Source: Petrolisthes cinctipes (taxonomy: Eukaryota; Arthropoda; Malacostraca; Decapoda; Porcellanidae). From it: a DNA stretch of 64,000 nt. The notes beneath the pieces were generated by a model. The model worked only from the letters and a program-made list of their open reading frames with translations. It made no database searches and was not told where the DNA came from. The stretch is taken from positions 77,501 to 141,500 of the forward strand of contig JAWQEG010002460.1 in the NCBI GenBank assembly GCA_033782935.1. Reading direction: 5' to 3'. Both the position numbers and the translations under genes were made by a program. Shown piece after piece: positions 63,930 through 64,000 of this stretch. The first letter of the stretch is position 1; each line of letters opens with the position of its first letter.

Positions 63930-64000
63930 CAACATTGATCAAGACAAGATTAATGCGTCCAGAATGTATATGTTTGCAGATGATGCAAAGATTTTTAGGA
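63930..64000 (+). mobile_element. LINE reverse transcriptase fragment at window edge
   Basis: The plus frame ends SRMYMFADDAKIFR, a FADD-type catalytic motif of non-LTR reverse transcriptases. Only ~14 residues are visible before the window ends. Confidence 0.45.

Overview
This is a stretch of an AT-rich animal nuclear genome. All real genes are split by GT-AG introns with conserved exon phases. The intergenic and intronic DNA is full of transposon remnants, microsatellites and short (TTAGG)n tracts, the arthropod-type telomere unit. Large introns, mariner/Tigger-type DNA transposons, Jockey-like LINEs and the gene repertoire suggest an arthropod, probably a decapod crustacean. That taxonomic call is inference, not proof.

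Layout. From about 46.7 kb down to 8.6 kb on the minus strand lies one large gene, the YLPM1/ZAP3 orthologue. It has 24 coding exons reconstructed here with consistent phases (2,325 codons plus stop). It starts with Q-, P- and G-rich low-complexity exons, has a giant FNQ/RGG-repeat exon and a YDR-repeat exon, and ends in the conserved P-loop kinase-like domain. Inside its 11-kb penultimate-region intron, the 5' exon continues open for another 1,068 codons of RGG/GM-rich sequence. This implies an alternative 3' end or retained-intron isoform. I consider it the most interesting item in the window.

From 51.9 kb to the right end there are four compact genes. SMIM13 (minus, 2 exons) and TPRKB (plus, 4 exons; KEOPS subunit) are divergently arranged. 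CIR1 follows on the plus strand as a single uninterrupted exon. PPIL1 (minus, 4 exons; spliceosomal cyclophilin) converges on CIR1, and their poly(A) signals lie about 10 bp apart. YLPM1, CIR1 and PPIL1 all belong to nuclear RNA processing or transcription, and TPRKB to tRNA modification. This is probably coincidental linkage.

Repeats. 1-8.6 kb contains no convincing gene. YLPM1 introns hold many terminal-inverted-repeat elements: mariner-like MITEs, two Tigger/pogo elements (one chimeric with a LINE endonuclease piece), long-TIR foldbacks, a tRNA-derived SINE, a 5'-truncated Jockey-like LINE, and a 62-bp LINE 3' end with a perfect 11-bp target duplication. From 45.5 to 63.3 kb, at least nine copies of one MITE family with a telomere-like core are found; one of them carries what looks like a solo LTR. 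A palindromic minisatellite at 12.2-13.9 kb is split by a TTAA-flanked element.
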